Counted from the stretch's first letter, positions 1 to 12,068 are shown. The stretch: 64,000 nt of DNA from Nepenthes gracilis (GCA_033239525.1 BSYO01000002.1:30114068-30178067); one strand, 5' to 3'. The notes: generated from the sequence alone by a model not told the origin. A program made the numbers and translations.

Positions 1-588
1 TCCGCCGTCTTGGACCTTTGTTGACTTTTTGGGTCCAGCCCATTTCTGGTATACCCATCACTAGCCCCCCATGCTGGTGACCAGAAGTCTGGCCTCCAAT
101 ATGTTCATGATGGGATGCCTTTTCTTGCTTTGAGGATCTCGTGAAAATTCGTGAAAAGCGTGAGGGAGAGTTTGACCGGAATTGTTGACCGTCCGTCAAT
201 TCCGAGTATCCCATTGGTGACCGTCCGAGTCAATTCGGAGACCAATTGTCAATCCGTCCCTGTGATTCAGACTTCTGTTGTTGGCCGTCTTCGCCAATTC
301 TCGAAGCGTTCGCCAACTTTCGCCGGTTATACAGGCGTAGCGGCACGTGTCTCCCGTTGATTGGGCGGAGATCCTGGCCATTAATGCGCAAGAGATCCAT
401 CCTTTTACAGGGTCAAGTGGGGAGGTGACACGTGGCTGGACTGACGGCGTCATTAATTAGGGATTTCACGCTTGGCGCTTAAGTCTCCCTTCCGTATTTT
501 TGAAATCATTTGCGCCTTCAGCCGGTCGTCTTCTTCCTTCTCATTTCTCAGACAAACCTTTCTAACGAACCCTAGCTTTTGCTCGATC
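1..588. other. Upstream region of the Transposase_28-type coding remnant
   Basis: No coding region was recognised here. The stretch holds several short spaced repeats of a GACCGTCCG / CAATTCGG type between about 185 and 260. The open frames in it are short and overlap on both strands, as expected by chance in moderately GC-rich DNA. It probably is the upstream flank of the element ORF that begins at 589, but no TATA box was located with confidence. Confidence 0.3.
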
Positions 589-1284
589 ATGGCTTTTGTG
601 GCAGACTTTTCGTCCGTCTTGAGAGAAAATGATATTAAAGCACTGTGCGTTGAATTTAATATCCCCAAGGAAATGGCCCTGGAGGATTCAGACAAAGACG
701 ATAAAGCCTTTGCCCCACCAGAGGGGTACATCACCGTTTATAAAGCCCATCTGAGGAGTGGCCTCCACCTGCCGCTACCGGAGGAGCTGGAATCAATCAT
801 GAAGGCTTTGCGAGTACCCATCGCCTAGCTTCACGCCAACGCCGTGAGGTATCTATGCACTTTGTGTATTTTTTTTCGAAAACTTGGCCAGAAGTTTAGG
901 ATGACCGGCGTTAGGGTTGTGTTCAAATTGAACCCTGGGAGTGAGTGGACATCGCTTACTCCCCGTACCGGAATAAAGATTAGCACGGCCATTCACGACT
1001 CGCTGAAGAACTGAATAAATCTGTTCTTCTTCATAAAGGTGGCGGAAGAATGGCCTCTTGCCAGGAGTTGGGGTGAGATTCCTGAGGTGTACTCTGGTAC
1101 GCCGTCTATGGCGGATTGCGCCGCGTACGCATGGCTAAACAAGGCCATTCGAGCCAATCCTAATGAGTTAAAGAGGGACTTCTTGGTCTCTCGGCGAGTC
1201 CAAGAAGGTCAACTGGGCCCGCCATCTCCGGTTCAAGCCACGTCCTCGGTTAGGATGATGAATCCCGAGGAATCAAGGGTGTGA
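589..1284 (+). pseudogene. Transposase_28-type ('putative gypsy type transposon') ORF, N-terminal half, broken
   Basis: One frame runs from the ATG at 589 to a TGA at 1282-1284 and is interrupted by a TAG at 826-828 and a TGA at 1012-1014. The N-terminal part carries the PPEGYITVYKAHLRSGLHLP motif followed by a leucine-rich stretch (LPEELESIMKALRVPIA, then LHANAVRYL after the first stop). This is typical of the plant Transposase_28 / 'putative gypsy type transposon' domain, a protein of unknown function carried by plant retroelements. A homologous sequence, PPDGFITVYEVHIKGRLRFP, lies on the minus strand near 33.1 kb inside the Tat-like element. This copy is therefore probably the extra ORF of another such element whose remainder lies left of the window. 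The family assignment is fairly firm. Function is unknown, and the two stops make it a pseudogene. Confidence 0.65.
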
Positions 1285-2216
1285 TCATCCACCCAATGCG
1301 CACGGAGGAGGAGTTTTACGAGAGGGCAACCGGGACGCCTTCTCATCTTCGTCGCACCTTGATTACGTGGCTGCCGGATCTCTGGCGGATCCGGCAGCTC
1401 TACGGAGTGGAAGGTTTATGAAGACAGGTCATGAGGCCGAAGGTCGTCGGCCCCGCCCACTGCGACGAGGTGGTCCTAGGCACCTGCTCGGATGGAGTCG
1501 TGGAGGAGCATTTCGCGACATGGCTAAGGGCTCATGAGTTTTATTTGGTGGAGCGTCGACGAGGGCCGATCCTCCAAGAATCGCTCCCAGAGGCGGCCCA
1601 GGGGAAGAGGCTGGCTGCGGCCGCCCGGGCCGCAGAGAGGAGCTCGCCATTTGATGATGATGAGTTTCTCGACGGCATTTTGGATGAGGCGCGGCGGCCT
1701 GGCTTGAGAGGAGGCTCTCGGCTCGCCATCTCTCGGTCCATCGCCAACCGGAACAGTCTAGAGCCCGAACTGTGAGGCCCTTGAGGAAGACTTATGAGGT
1801 ACGATTTACGTAATGGCTTCATTGTATTTCTTTCTTCATTGTGTTTGTAACTCACACTTCGCTTTTGTCTTGTGTAGTCAAGAAGATTAATCTGACTTTC
1901 TCCAGGAAAGTGGAGCAACGTGATTGCATCATTGCGGATCGGGAGGCCGAGATCGCTGTCGGGAGGCTTAAGCCGCCGCCTCGAGGGGGAGCTCCGTGCG
2001 GACATTTGCTCTTGAGGCTGTCATGGCGGGCATGGAGGCAGAGAACGCTGAGTTGAAGGCTGAGGTCGCTCGCTTAAAGGAGGAGTAAGATCGACTTAAG
2101 GCGAGCAATAAGCGTCTTGCAGGTAGAGCCGCAGCCTCAGAGAACGAGTTGACCACTCGGATCAGCCTCCGTGAGATCGGAGGCGCACTGCACGCCCGGC
2201 TGTTGGAGGGGCTCAA
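1285..2216 (+). pseudogene. Continuation of the Transposase_28-type ORF, acidic and coiled-coil C-terminal half
   Basis: Coding similarity appears to continue in shifting frames. An open stretch at 1431-1775 includes an acidic segment (SSPFDDDEFLDGILDEARRP). From about 1895 to 2216 a heptad-rich segment follows (EAENAELKAEVARLKEE, a stop, then DRLKASNKRLAGRAAASENE), which looks like a coiled coil. The minus-strand homologue at 33.4-31.3 kb also ends in a coiled coil, which supports reading 589-2216 as one ancestral protein. Sequence similarity ends abruptly at about 2216, where the inverted LTR copy begins. A truncation or insertion therefore cut the gene. Exact frameshift positions cannot be fixed by eye. 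Confidence 0.5.
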
Positions 2217-3469
2217 CTATCTACCAATGTCTCAACATACTCTGACAACCTACAATATCCGAGATAGATTGCAATACGTCGTAAATACGACTCTAGGCAA
2301 ATGAGTCCCACAAGACACGAACATCCAAAAACAACAAGAGTGCCAATAAACGATGGAAATCCCCTAGAATCCGACATCAACGATGATTGGGGATCCCCCG
2401 GTCCACATGTCAGCGAGAACGACCAGGATACTCATGATAACAATACAACATGGATTCTACTGAATCCGAGTATCACAGGATCCACACAAGGATACTGCCA
2501 CGACAACTAATGAGGTACTCACAATCATAGAAAATCACAAGAAATCTCCTGGATCTTATTCCGCCACTATGATCCAAAGGCTGCGTATATCCCCGACAAA
2601 TTTGGTACTTTGCAGGTTACTCCGACACTCGCAGTTTGACCTCCGACCAAAATCCATGGTCCACAGAGACTTCGCCCCACAAAGTGCACGCGTTTCCGAG
2701 CATGCTCATCATCGACTCCAACCAGGATGATGATCTCGCCTACATGCTCCTCTTCCGACTCTACCGGTGCGGAAGACAACTCACACACGTCAAACCCATC
2801 ATCTCCGCCATGATACCCACGATATCGCGATCTACGATGATCACATGGCTATAAGCATCCCGCCAAACTAGGCAGCGTGCCCTCAACCCACCAGGATACG
2901 AAAATCAAGATCGGATAAAAATGACTACATTTAAAGCACCAAAGTCTCCCATTCGACCGGATACTTTAATGTTTTCACACACTCTCCTCAACCTTGACCG
3001 TAAGAAACCAACAAATACATATACTCACACACCGAGTATAACGCAAAGAAAGCTTTGCAACATCAATAACAGAACGTCATTCGGTGCTAACCAGACCGTA
3101 CTCACATAATCAAATCCAATACAAAAGAACATATCTCAGAACATCCAACGGGAATACATGGATCAAGATATGATCAGCTCAAGTGCTTCACTATTTTATT
3201 TCAGAGTGATGCCTATGATTAAGGCCAACAATATTTTAATTTCAATTTCAATCCCCAATTAATTTTGCAAGGTTCCAACAAATTAATTGGCAATATTTAT
3301 TTCTTCATACAATTAATACCACTCCAAATATCGGCCAACATGCCTTTATACATACAACATTTACAAACTGTAAATATCCTCTAGGCTCTTTACCATCTTT
3401 ATTCTCATACATACACATATTACCACTCATTAACATATATATTTATACATATATATAACCAAATACTTC

Positions 3470-4204
3470 ACTATATATATATATATATATACACATAATC
3501 CACACATGTACACATACCCAGCCCAACACACACACACACACTCAATCCAGCCCAGCCTACTCACACAATCCAGGCCCAGCCCAACACACACACACACACA
3601 CAAAATTCAGCCCAGCATACTCACACCATCCAGGCCCAGCCCAACACGCACACATTAAATTCAGGGCCCACTAACACACACATAACCCAAATCAACCCAG
3701 CCCAACACACACATATACCACCCAGGCCCAGCCCAACACACACACACACCCCTTGGGCCCAGCCCAGCACACACAGACACACACACAGCCTACGGACGGC
3801 AGCACTCTGCTGCCTTACACACACCTCACACACAAACACACTCACGACCCACTGCTGCTTCCCCTTCACCGACACACACAGCAGCTCTGCTGCTTCAACC
3901 CACGCAAACCGAACACGACACACACACGCACGCACAGCAGCTCAGCTGCTTTCCATAACCGAACATACAGCACACACACACACACAACCACATACACAGC
4001 AGCTCTGCTGCTTCTCCACACCCACACACATACACACGGCTATATCCACTGCTACAACACACACACGGCTACGCACCCAGCCGTTCACACCCACCACCGT
4101 AGCACATATGCCTCCTCACACACTCACGCACGCACAGCATCAATCAGAACCACTTTCACTGCCAACACACACAGACACACGAAGCACACACAGACTACTA
4201 ATCA

Positions 4205-4230
<26 letters not shown>
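3470..4230. repeat. CA-rich and TA microsatellite block of the left LTR arm
   Basis: A TA run (about 3472-3491) is followed by many short CA arrays mixed with GGCCCAGCCCAACACACAC-type motifs (3510-3760) and CAGCAGCTCTGCTGCTT-type motifs (3870-4015). A second TA run lies at about 4206-4226. These are degenerate tandem motifs, not coding sequence. Confidence 0.8.
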
Positions 4231-4235
<5 letters not shown>

Positions 4236-4629
4236 AAACTGTAACCCATATCACAAATGACAATAATTTAATTCCTGAATGCACAAACCCTTCATTTCCG
4301 ATTTTCTGCAAGAAACAAATGCTCTGTTTCCTCACTCAACTTCAGCCGGTCACACCCACGCAACCCACACACACGGCTACACAATAATATACATATATAC
4401 ACAAAATAACTGCACAGCAATTTTAATCACCGAAAATTGACAAAACTTTCCTTCATAGTCCTTCGGCCAAAACAGAAATGGAATGCTCTGTTTTTCCCCG
4501 ATTTCTGTCTCCCGAACAATACTCTCCCAATTTCAACAGCAACAAGAAAATTGGAAGAAGAGGAGGAGTAGATTGTAATAGAGGAACACTGATTTTGCGG
4601 AATAGAAAGAGGATTGACACAAAGAGAAT

Positions 4630-4640
4630 TCACTTGCCTG
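4630..4640 (-). other. Candidate GC-type splice donor in the LTR leader
   Basis: Minus strand AAATCAG|GCAAGTGAATTC. The related plus-strand copy has AAATCAG|GCAAGTGATTTCC at 37008-37027. CAG|GCAAGT is the consensus of the rare GC-AG intron donor. Use of the site is inference. Confidence 0.35.
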
Positions 4641-4814
4641 ATTTCACAGCTCGGCTTCGGCTTCAGATTTGGGAAATCGGCTTCAGTGGAACAAGGCACT
4701 GCAATGACGAATTGACAACGGCGATGGAAGAAGATGCCTCAGAAATGGCTTCCCGAAGCACCAATCTCTCTTGGCTCTGCCTTTCAACTCGCCAGCACAC
4801 ACACCCACGCTTCG

Positions 4815-4822
4815 ATTAAATA
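4815..4822 (-). promoter_or_regulatory. TATA-like box of the minus-strand GT-rich LTR
   Basis: On the minus strand CTATTTAATCG lies between the CT-rich block (near 4915-5040) and the leader. The plus-strand copy has CTATATAAGC at the same relative place (about 36791). Conservation of position between the two copies supports a core promoter. Confidence 0.45.
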
Positions 4823-5285
4823 GGGCAGGGAGATGAAACGGTGAGGGAGTAGGAGGAATCGGGCGTTAGGCCAAGGTGGCAATATTCGAACGGCCTCTGC
4901 TAATGCCGTTGTGAGCGAGAGAGAGAGAGAGAGATAGGGAGAAAGCAGGGTACGAGAGACACGAGAGACAGATTCGGGAGAGACGAGAGGAAGAAGGTGG
5001 GGACGCGAGAATGGCAGAGGAGGATTCGAGAAGGAGGTGAGGTGGCCTGTTATTAGTTTTATTATTATTATTATACGTAAAACGTATACATATATATATT
5101 TATATATATATATATATATATAATATTATTATTATTTATTAATTCATAAAACACACACATATATGTTATTATTATTATTATCACGTAAATATATATATAT
5201 TTTTATTTTCTTTTAGTATACTTAATAAATTTAATTTTACCAAATTAAATTTCAATTGCCTCTATAAAAATATCCGGACATTACA

Positions 5286-5958
5286 AAATGGGGTTCTAAT
5301 TGATGCTGTGCGTGCGTGTGTGTGTGCGGAAGCATATGCGCTGCTGTGATGGATGTGACGGCTGGGTGTAGCCGTGTGTGTATGTATTTGTGTGTCTGTA
5401 TGTCTACGGTGGTGGGTGTATTTATATGTGTATTGGGTGTGCATGTGTGTGGGGAGCAGTGTGTGTTGTGTTGTATGGGTGCTGTGTGCGTGCGTTGGTA
5501 AGTGAGGAGGCAGCAGAAGCTGCTGTGTGCGTGTGTTGAGGTGGATATGTTGCCCTGTGTGTACGTGGGTTGAATCTGCAGTGTGTATGGTGTAGGAAGT
5601 GCTCGGTGATGGCAGTGAAGGCGGTGTGCACTGTGTGCGTGTGGAGCGAAGAGTGGTGGGGCAGGTTTTGGGTATTGGGCTGTGTGTGTGTGTTTTGGTG
5701 TGGGGATGTGCTGTTGTGTGTGTTGGGCCTGGGTTGATTTGGGTTGTGTGTGTGTTAGTGGGCCCTGTATTTAATGTGTGTGTGTTGGGTTGGGCCTGGA
5801 TGGTGTGAGTATGCTGGGCTGAATTTAGTGTGTGTGTGTGTGTTGGGCTGGGCCTGGATTGTGTGAGTAGGCTGGGCTGGATTGAGTGTGTGTGTTGGGC
5901 TGGGTATGTGTATATGTGTGGATTATGTATATATATATATATCGAGAGAGAGAGAGAG

Positions 5959-6002
<44 letters not shown>

Positions 6003-7052
6003 GTATTTGGTTATATATATGTATAAATATATGTGTATATATGTTAATGAGTGGTGATATGTGTATGTATGAGAATAAAGATGGTAAAGTGCATAGAGGA
6101 TATTTACAGTTTATAAATATTGTATGTATAAAGGCATGTTGGCCGGTGTTTGGAGTGGTATTAATTGTATGAAGAAATAAATATTGTCCAATTAATTTGT
6201 TGAACCTTATAAAATTAATTGGGGATAAAAATTGAAATTAAAATATTATTGACCTTAGTCGTAGGTCTCACTCCGGAATAAAATGGGAAAAATAGTGAAG
6301 TAGTTGAGCTGATCATAGTTTAATCCTTGTATTTTTCTTTAGATGTTCTGAGATACATTCCTTTGTATTTGATTTGATTGTGTGAGTATGGTCTGGTCAG
6401 TACCGAATGACGTTCTGTTGTTGATGTTGCAAAGTTTTTATTTGCGTTATACTCGGTGTGTATGTGTATTTGTTGGTTTCTTACGGTCAAGGTTGAGGAG
6501 AGTGTGTGAAAATATTAAAATATCTGGTTGAATGGGAGATTTTGGCACTTTTTAAATGCGGCTCCACACTTATCCGATATTGATTTTCGTATTCCGTGGT
6601 TGAGGTACGTTGCCTGGTTGGTGGGATGCTTATGACCGTGATAATTGTAGATCATGATATCGTAGGTATCATGGCGGGAGATCTTTGGGTTTGACGATGA
6701 AGTTGTCTTCCGTACAGTAGAGTCGGAAGAGGAGCATGTAGGTGAGGTCATCATGTCTGGTTGAGTGGATGATGAGCATGCTGTGGGAGGCGTTTGTACT
6801 TTGTGGGGCAAAGTCTATGTGGATCATAGATTTTGGTCGGAGGTCAAATTACGAGCGTCGGTAACCTGCAAGTGCCAATTGTTGTCGGGGAATATACGCA
6901 GCCTTTTGATCACAGTGGCGGAATAAGATCGAGGTGATTCCTTGAGATATTCTATGATTGTGAGTACCTCATTTGTTGTGGTGGCAATATCCTTTGTGTG
7001 GATCATGTGATCTTCGGATTGATGGAATTCATATTATACTTGTTATCGTGAG
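5286..7052 (+). mobile_element. Second copy of the GT-rich LTR, plus orientation, 5'-truncated
   Basis: It begins directly at the TG terminus of the minus-strand copy and lacks the promoter and leader. Its first bases (ATTGATGCTGTGCGTGCG) match the inverse of about 4150-4130. Homology with the left arm is recognisable through a GT-rich block (5310-5900), the block at 6055-6310 (inverse of 3170-3430), and the blocks around 6830-6970 (inverse of 2520-2660) up to about 7052 (inverse of about 2432). No protein is encoded; the reported frames here are GT-repeat artefacts. The arms are diverged enough to be independent old copies. Confidence 0.6.
5300..6060. repeat. GT-rich and TA microsatellite block of the right LTR arm
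   Basis: GT-rich DNA runs from 5310 to about 5920 with GGGCTGGGCCTGGAT-type repeats (about 5770-5900). TA runs follow at about 5927-5943 and 5961-5998, with an AG run (5945-5960) between them. It mirrors the CA-rich block on the other arm. Confidence 0.8.
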
Positions 7053-7418
7053 TACATGGTTATTCACATGTAACCCTTTTCTAGAACCTTTCTTAACAAT
7101 ACGTGTGAATAATATGTTAGAGGATAGCCACAACGCATCTAATAACCCACAAGGATATAATATAATAAAATATTGAGCAACCAATTAGTAATATATTTTA
7201 TGATCAAAATTAGAATAATATATTCAAATCTTACGAAAGATATAATTTGACTTGAACTTTAACCATATACAAAAACTTCTTGTTTATCTTTTCTATATAC
7301 TCTCTTTGTCCAACACCTCTTGCATCTAAAACACTCCGAATCTATGCTAAAAGTTACATCACAATTTTTATACCCTTATTAGTTTGAACGTCAGTGAAAA
7401 CATTATAAGCAAAACTAT
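7053..7418. other. AT-rich spacer, nothing recognised
   Basis: AT-rich non-coding sequence between the inverted LTR pair and the next LTR-like block. No gene, RNA gene or repeat was identified. Confidence 0.4.
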
Positions 7419-9395
7419 TGTAAAGTTTAAATTTCTATAATTATGTTAATTACGATTAATTAAATTAATATAATTAAAATTGAGGTAAAATGATATGAAA
7501 AATTGGATCAAAAGAGTTAAAATTGAACCCAAATGGCTCGTGCTTGATGTCGACTTAATGCGTGCCTAAAGGAGGCTCAAGTCACCCTCAAGTGTTTATT
7601 TCAGTTTATTTGGTGCTCATTGCATACTAGACGCACATGTGAGCTTGAATTTCATAATGTTTTTACTCGATGGGCGCTCGAGGTACGCTCTAACATAAAT
7701 TCCAGAAAGATCACGCTTGAACCATGCTCAAATGGCGCTTGAGTGCCAAGTGCCAAATTGTAGCACTTGATACATGCTTGAACAATGCTCAAGTGCTAGT
7801 GCGGGTGTAATGGCACCCAAGGATAAGATTTTGATCATTTTGAAATAGTGCAGGTAGAGAGAGAAAAATTGGGAAGAAGAGAATGGAGAAGAGAGAGAAG
7901 GCTTACGATAACTCAAGTTAAGATGACCAGAGTAAAGATTTGGATAAAGTCAAGTCGAGGTAAGTGTACCCTAAACTTTTTTTCATTTATTATTATTTAT
8001 TTTTATTTTTTTAGAATATTCTTATTTTGATACTTGTCCAAGTTAAGATTTTAAAATTAAGATATGCAAATTATGTATGTATGTTGATTTTTTCATGATT
8101 TTATGATAAAATTTTTAAGAACTAATGTTTACCTATTTATATCATGTAATATGTATTATATTTTAGAATATAAATTTTTTTCATGTTTGAAAACGTAATA
8201 ATTGCTCCTTGTTTGTATTTTGAAATTATTACTTATAAGTTATTGCATATTTAATTATATACTGTACATGTTTAATTATATATTGTATGATTTGCTGAAT
8301 TTGTGTTAATTCTAAAATTTCTATTGCATGAATTGTTTTAAATTTTATACTTTAAAAATTGTTATGATTAAAAAGAAAATGTAATAAATCATAAAAAAAA
8401 GAAAACTTTACAACTATATTAAGAAATGATGAAGCGTTCTCTTAAAAGATGATAATTAAGAATTAATAAGTAAAGTGTATATGTTTTTCTAAATTAAAGA
8501 TTAACAATGGTTATAATTTAGCGAGTAGCATATTTTGGCATGTCTTATTATATTATAATAAAAAATTAATATCTGAATCTATAGAAACACAAGTTAAGAA
8601 GTGTCATCTGATTCCATCTATAGGGTTATATGTGAAAGACCTACATTTGAGTCATAAATAGAAGTATATGACCTTTAATTGTATAAAAATAAATACAATC
8701 TAAATTTTGATTGACTGCTCATTTAGTTTGTAAGGCCTATTAGCCATGGTCCTTAAAAAAATAAGATTTATGTATATTTTGATGACTAAAACTAAGAAAG
8801 AATAAGATAATAAACTTGAAATTATATTATAGAGTTTTTTCTGTCTATATTTTATGTTATTGTATCTTATTATAATTCTTATTCTCTCAAATATACTTTT
8901 AAATATAAAATATGTATATTTTTTGATATATTTTGTTTGTTACTGATTATTTGGTTCACTCATTATTGTTTTAGAAACTCATTTAGATAAATTGCATTAG
9001 TTCTTGTTAGAAAAGTAGAAGTGAAGATTGAAGTGATTGATTATACTTTTGTAAATACTTATATCTTCAAATGCTGTTTAATATATTTAGATGTTGTCTT
9101 TTAGTTTGATTTATGATGTGGATGAAGGATTGTGATTTGTAAGATATTGTAAAATTTTGGACTGTGTTTTGATATTTAAAATGATATTTTGTGACATTTA
9201 ACATTTGGGAGTTGTGTCGGATGCTTATTACTTCCGCAAGTTGTTAGTTGATTGGTGACATTTGAACAGGCATTTTTCTTTAACAAGATCTGACGTCATA
9301 TGATTTTGAGTTAGTGTTAGAGATACAGATGATTTGATAATGTATTTGAATACTGTGTATAATTTTTTGTTATTATGTAAGGTCGATCGTGATAT
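7419..9395 (+). mobile_element. Probable degraded solo LTR of Tekay/Del-like type
   Basis: The stretch starts TGTAAAGTTTAAATTTC and ends near GTAAGGTCGATCGTGATA, reminiscent of the TGTAAT start and GGTCGTGACA end of chromoviral LTRs. Between them lie a segment with repeated GCTCAAGTG / GCTTGAGTGCC motifs (7540-7800), a GA-rich leader (7850-7905) and the donor-like GTCGAG|GTAAGTGTACCC at 7955-7970, followed by about 1.3 kb of AT-rich DNA. No target duplication was found and no open frame of note exists. Identification rests on layout only and is tentative. Confidence 0.35.
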
Positions 9396-10813
9396 TGACG
9401 TAAAAAATTCACGTACAGTTAATCAATTAATTAATTTATCAGTTAAATTAATAATTAAAAGATAATTAGTTATAATTATAATTAATGACAAAATTTGAAA
9501 CATGGTCCATCACAACTACCTTTGGGAATCGTGGGAATTGGCACACGAGGACTGCCTTAGGCGTGCCGGCAATTGAAACACATGCATAAGTGCCTCTTAT
9601 GCATTGCTTATCTCCTATGTCATTTTAGTCTTTCATTCAAATGAATTTTTACACCAAAATCAAGCAAATCATTAGATGACAAAACTATTAGATATAGGAT
9701 CCATATAAAAATGATCTAGAAATCAATCTAAATATGTTGGGGATTGTCCTTTTTCATAGTTTAGCTTTATATTCAAGTACAGTAAAAAAAATAATATTTT
9801 CATATCCTATGTCATTTTGAGCAATTAAATTGGAGAAGATAATTTTTGAAATAAAAAAAAAAATAAAAGTATGACGCATTTTTTACGATGATTTCCTTCC
9901 ATATCGAAGGGTTATGGGATATAGAACATATTGACTTTTTATCGCCAATTTTAAAAAATCACTTGATTTCATCATCAAATTGGTCTTTTACATGACTTTC
10001 AAAATGGCTCTTTGCAAACACAAATACCAATACAATTCTCGTTGTAAAAGAAATACATATATATCTTGGTTCTCATGTTTGTATTAAAAGTGAAAAAAAG
10101 AACGAATAGAATTTTAAACATATCGTTGCATATTTCATTTAATCTTATCCTTTTCAATTTAGACTCTTCTTATTTAGCCAAAAATATCGTGTTAAAAAAT
10201 ATTATTCAGACTTATCAGTGCTTGACGGCATATGAAAAAATATTTTTTATATTTTTTATATTTATTAAAAATAAATAATTGACTTGATGAAAAATATTTT
10301 CTTAATTAATGAAAAATTTAAACTTGAAGTAAAAAAAAAGGCTAGTCATTTTAAAATGAAAATTGATTTTCTAAACTCATATATTTACTACTCACCGTTG
10401 ATCATCGATTATAATTTTCTTAAAATATATTTTTTAGAAATAATTTTTTATGCAAAAGTTAAATTTTTTTAATAAAAACTATGAAAAATACTTTACATGA
10501 AGTTATTTTTTTATAGAAAATAAATTGATTTGTCAAATACTTTTATAAATAAATGGAGGCTTGGCTACCAAATTAATTACACACATACACAGACTCTATC
10601 AAATGAAAAGACAAGCCCAGCAAAAATTAAGTATTGAAACCTCAAAGTTTGCTTGCATAGAATGTCAAAATAACAAAAGCTACATCATCTTAATGATAAG
10701 GCTATGTCTTTATATATTTTTAACTTATAGAGTAATTATTGATCCAGAACTTATAGAGTAATTTTGTTTGATACGCTTTTGCTTCATATGGGGTTGTGAA
10801 AGAGGTGGAGAGG
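9396..10813. other. AT-rich intergenic DNA, nothing recognised
   Basis: The sequence is dominated by A/T runs. The small open frames around 10066-10761 have lysine/isoleucine/asparagine-rich translations typical of chance frames in AT-rich DNA. No conserved domain or RNA gene was seen. Confidence 0.4.
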
Positions 10814-11239
10814 ATGGCTTACCAATATGGCCAATATCCTTCCAATTATCATAATCTGAGGTATTAGACAACGGTTGTTGAAACAGGGCATCTTGAACTC
10901 CCTTTAGAGAACAATTTTGGACCCACTGAAATTTAAAATTACAATCCAGCTTATTATATTGGCCATTCTACGTACATCAACAATCATTCGAAAGTGACTG
11001 GCCAAAATAATGATGCCAAAAAAGCTAGCCTTTATTCGCATCATACTATTGGTTCCCGTGTATTATAGGGTACTCAACAAAATAGTTTGGGCTCTTCTGA
11101 TCTTCTATTATGCTGTCCGGTAGGGCTGTTGGACCATCACATCTATTCTAGTCAATTAGGTGCTGTATTCCTATTCATGAAAAAACCACCCTTCCTTACC
11201 ACCGTTAATTTTTTGAAGCCAGTTTTACCTATTTATTAA
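10814..11239 (+). pseudogene. Unrecognised short protein gene with three in-frame stops
   Basis: A single frame of 142 codons runs from the ATG at 10814 to a TAA at 11237-11239. It is broken only by stops at 10865-10867, 10934-10936 and 11066-11068. The translation starts MAYQYGQYPSNYHNLRY and is rich in Tyr, His, Asn and Gln (NYNPAYYIGHSTYINNHSKV), unlike the Lys/Ile-rich noise of the surrounding AT-rich DNA. The local base composition is also less AT-rich. This suggests a decayed small host gene or a retrocopy; no intron was evident. I do not recognise the family. The solo LTR at 11283 starts 44 bp downstream. It could still be a chance frame. Confidence 0.35.
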
Positions 11240-11282
11240 CATGATTGCGATCATACCGCCTTCATTGCCCGTAATTACAAGT

Positions 11283-12063
11283 TGATGGGTACTAATATCC
11301 AAGGCCACTCTTAAGATCCGTTCTCCTGGGATTAGACCTTAATGTCATAGAGACGCAGTTAACCTAGGAGGCCCAAGAGGTCCAGGTACTAGAGCCAGCT
11401 CATATAGTGTAATGAATTTAAAGTCTACTCAGGCCCGTGGACTCAAGATGGGCTTCGGACGTCACCCCATTTGCAAAATCAGCGTGCCAGAAATTCGATG
11501 GCTGACTCTGTTAGGATGCAAGATGAATGATGGTCAGCAAAGTACGCGCTTTGTAAAAATGACATCACATCGGGCTTGTATGCATGCAACGTTCCTGACA
11601 CGACGAAATAGATTTGTCAAGTTAGTAGCAGGATCCCCTAGACACGCCAGCGCCACGTGGACGTCTCTAAAAAAAAAGCTCAATTACTATAAATACATTA
11701 ACACTTATCAAGAAAAGGATCTAGCATATATACTCGCTTAGCCATTATAGAGAGAAAGAGAAGAAAAAGAAAGACTTGAATATATTTTGTAATCTCTTTG
11801 TAGTCAAGCACATTATAGTGAAATAAATTCTCGAACCAAGTTTTTATGATTTTTTCCTCTCGTTCAAGTGAGGGCTTTCTGGGAAAAAATATTGTGTCTT
11901 ATCTTTCTCTCTCACTCTTTCCATCTCTTAATTTTATATCCTCTATTCTAAGAGAAATTCTATACTCTTTGTGTTACACGGGTTTTATCCGAGAACACTC
12001 ATAAGATTCGAGGAATTATTTGAGCCTTCATCTGTACGATAGTCAAAATCCAAGAACGCAACA
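11283..12063 (+). mobile_element. Solo LTR of the Tat-like gypsy family, target duplication CAAGT
   Basis: The sequence starts TGATGGGTACTAATATCC and ends GCAACA, 781 bp. It is flanked by CAAGT at 11278-11282 and again at 12064-12068. It aligns along its length with the LTRs at 20871-21644, 24311-25085 and 33973-34750, which are 774-778 bp. It shares with them the CACGTG box (11654-11659), the TATA box (11688-11695), and the polyadenylation-side region with AAATAAATTCTCGAACCAAG (11820-11840). It is the most diverged of the four. A perfect 5-bp duplication without internal sequence indicates LTR-LTR recombination after insertion. Confidence 0.85.
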
Positions 12064-12068
12064 CAAGT

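Larger units (their letters stand above)
2217..5285 (-). mobile_element. GT-rich LTR, minus orientation (Tekay/Del-like), apparently 3'-truncated
   Basis: Read on the minus strand it starts TGTAATGTCCGG at 5285. It passes through an AT-rich stretch with TAA repeats, a CT-rich promoter-like block (about 5050-4900), a TATA-like box (4815-4822), a leader, a splice-donor-like AG-GCAAGTG (4630-4639) and then long GT-rich DNA (4250-3500). From about 3450 to 2217 it matches, in inverse orientation, the copy at 5286-7052, and more loosely the plus-strand copy ending near 39.3 kb. Compared with that copy roughly the last 300-400 bases are missing, so the left end at 2217 looks truncated. No gag or pol sequence adjoins it. 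Assignment to a Tekay/Del-like chromovirus LTR rests on length, the TGTAAT start and the leader layout, and is inference. Confidence 0.55.

Noticed and set aside
3621..4244. Long overlapping open frames on both strands (104 and 163 codons)
   Set aside because: They consist almost only of Thr/His or Cys/Val repeats produced by CA/GT microsatellites in the LTR.
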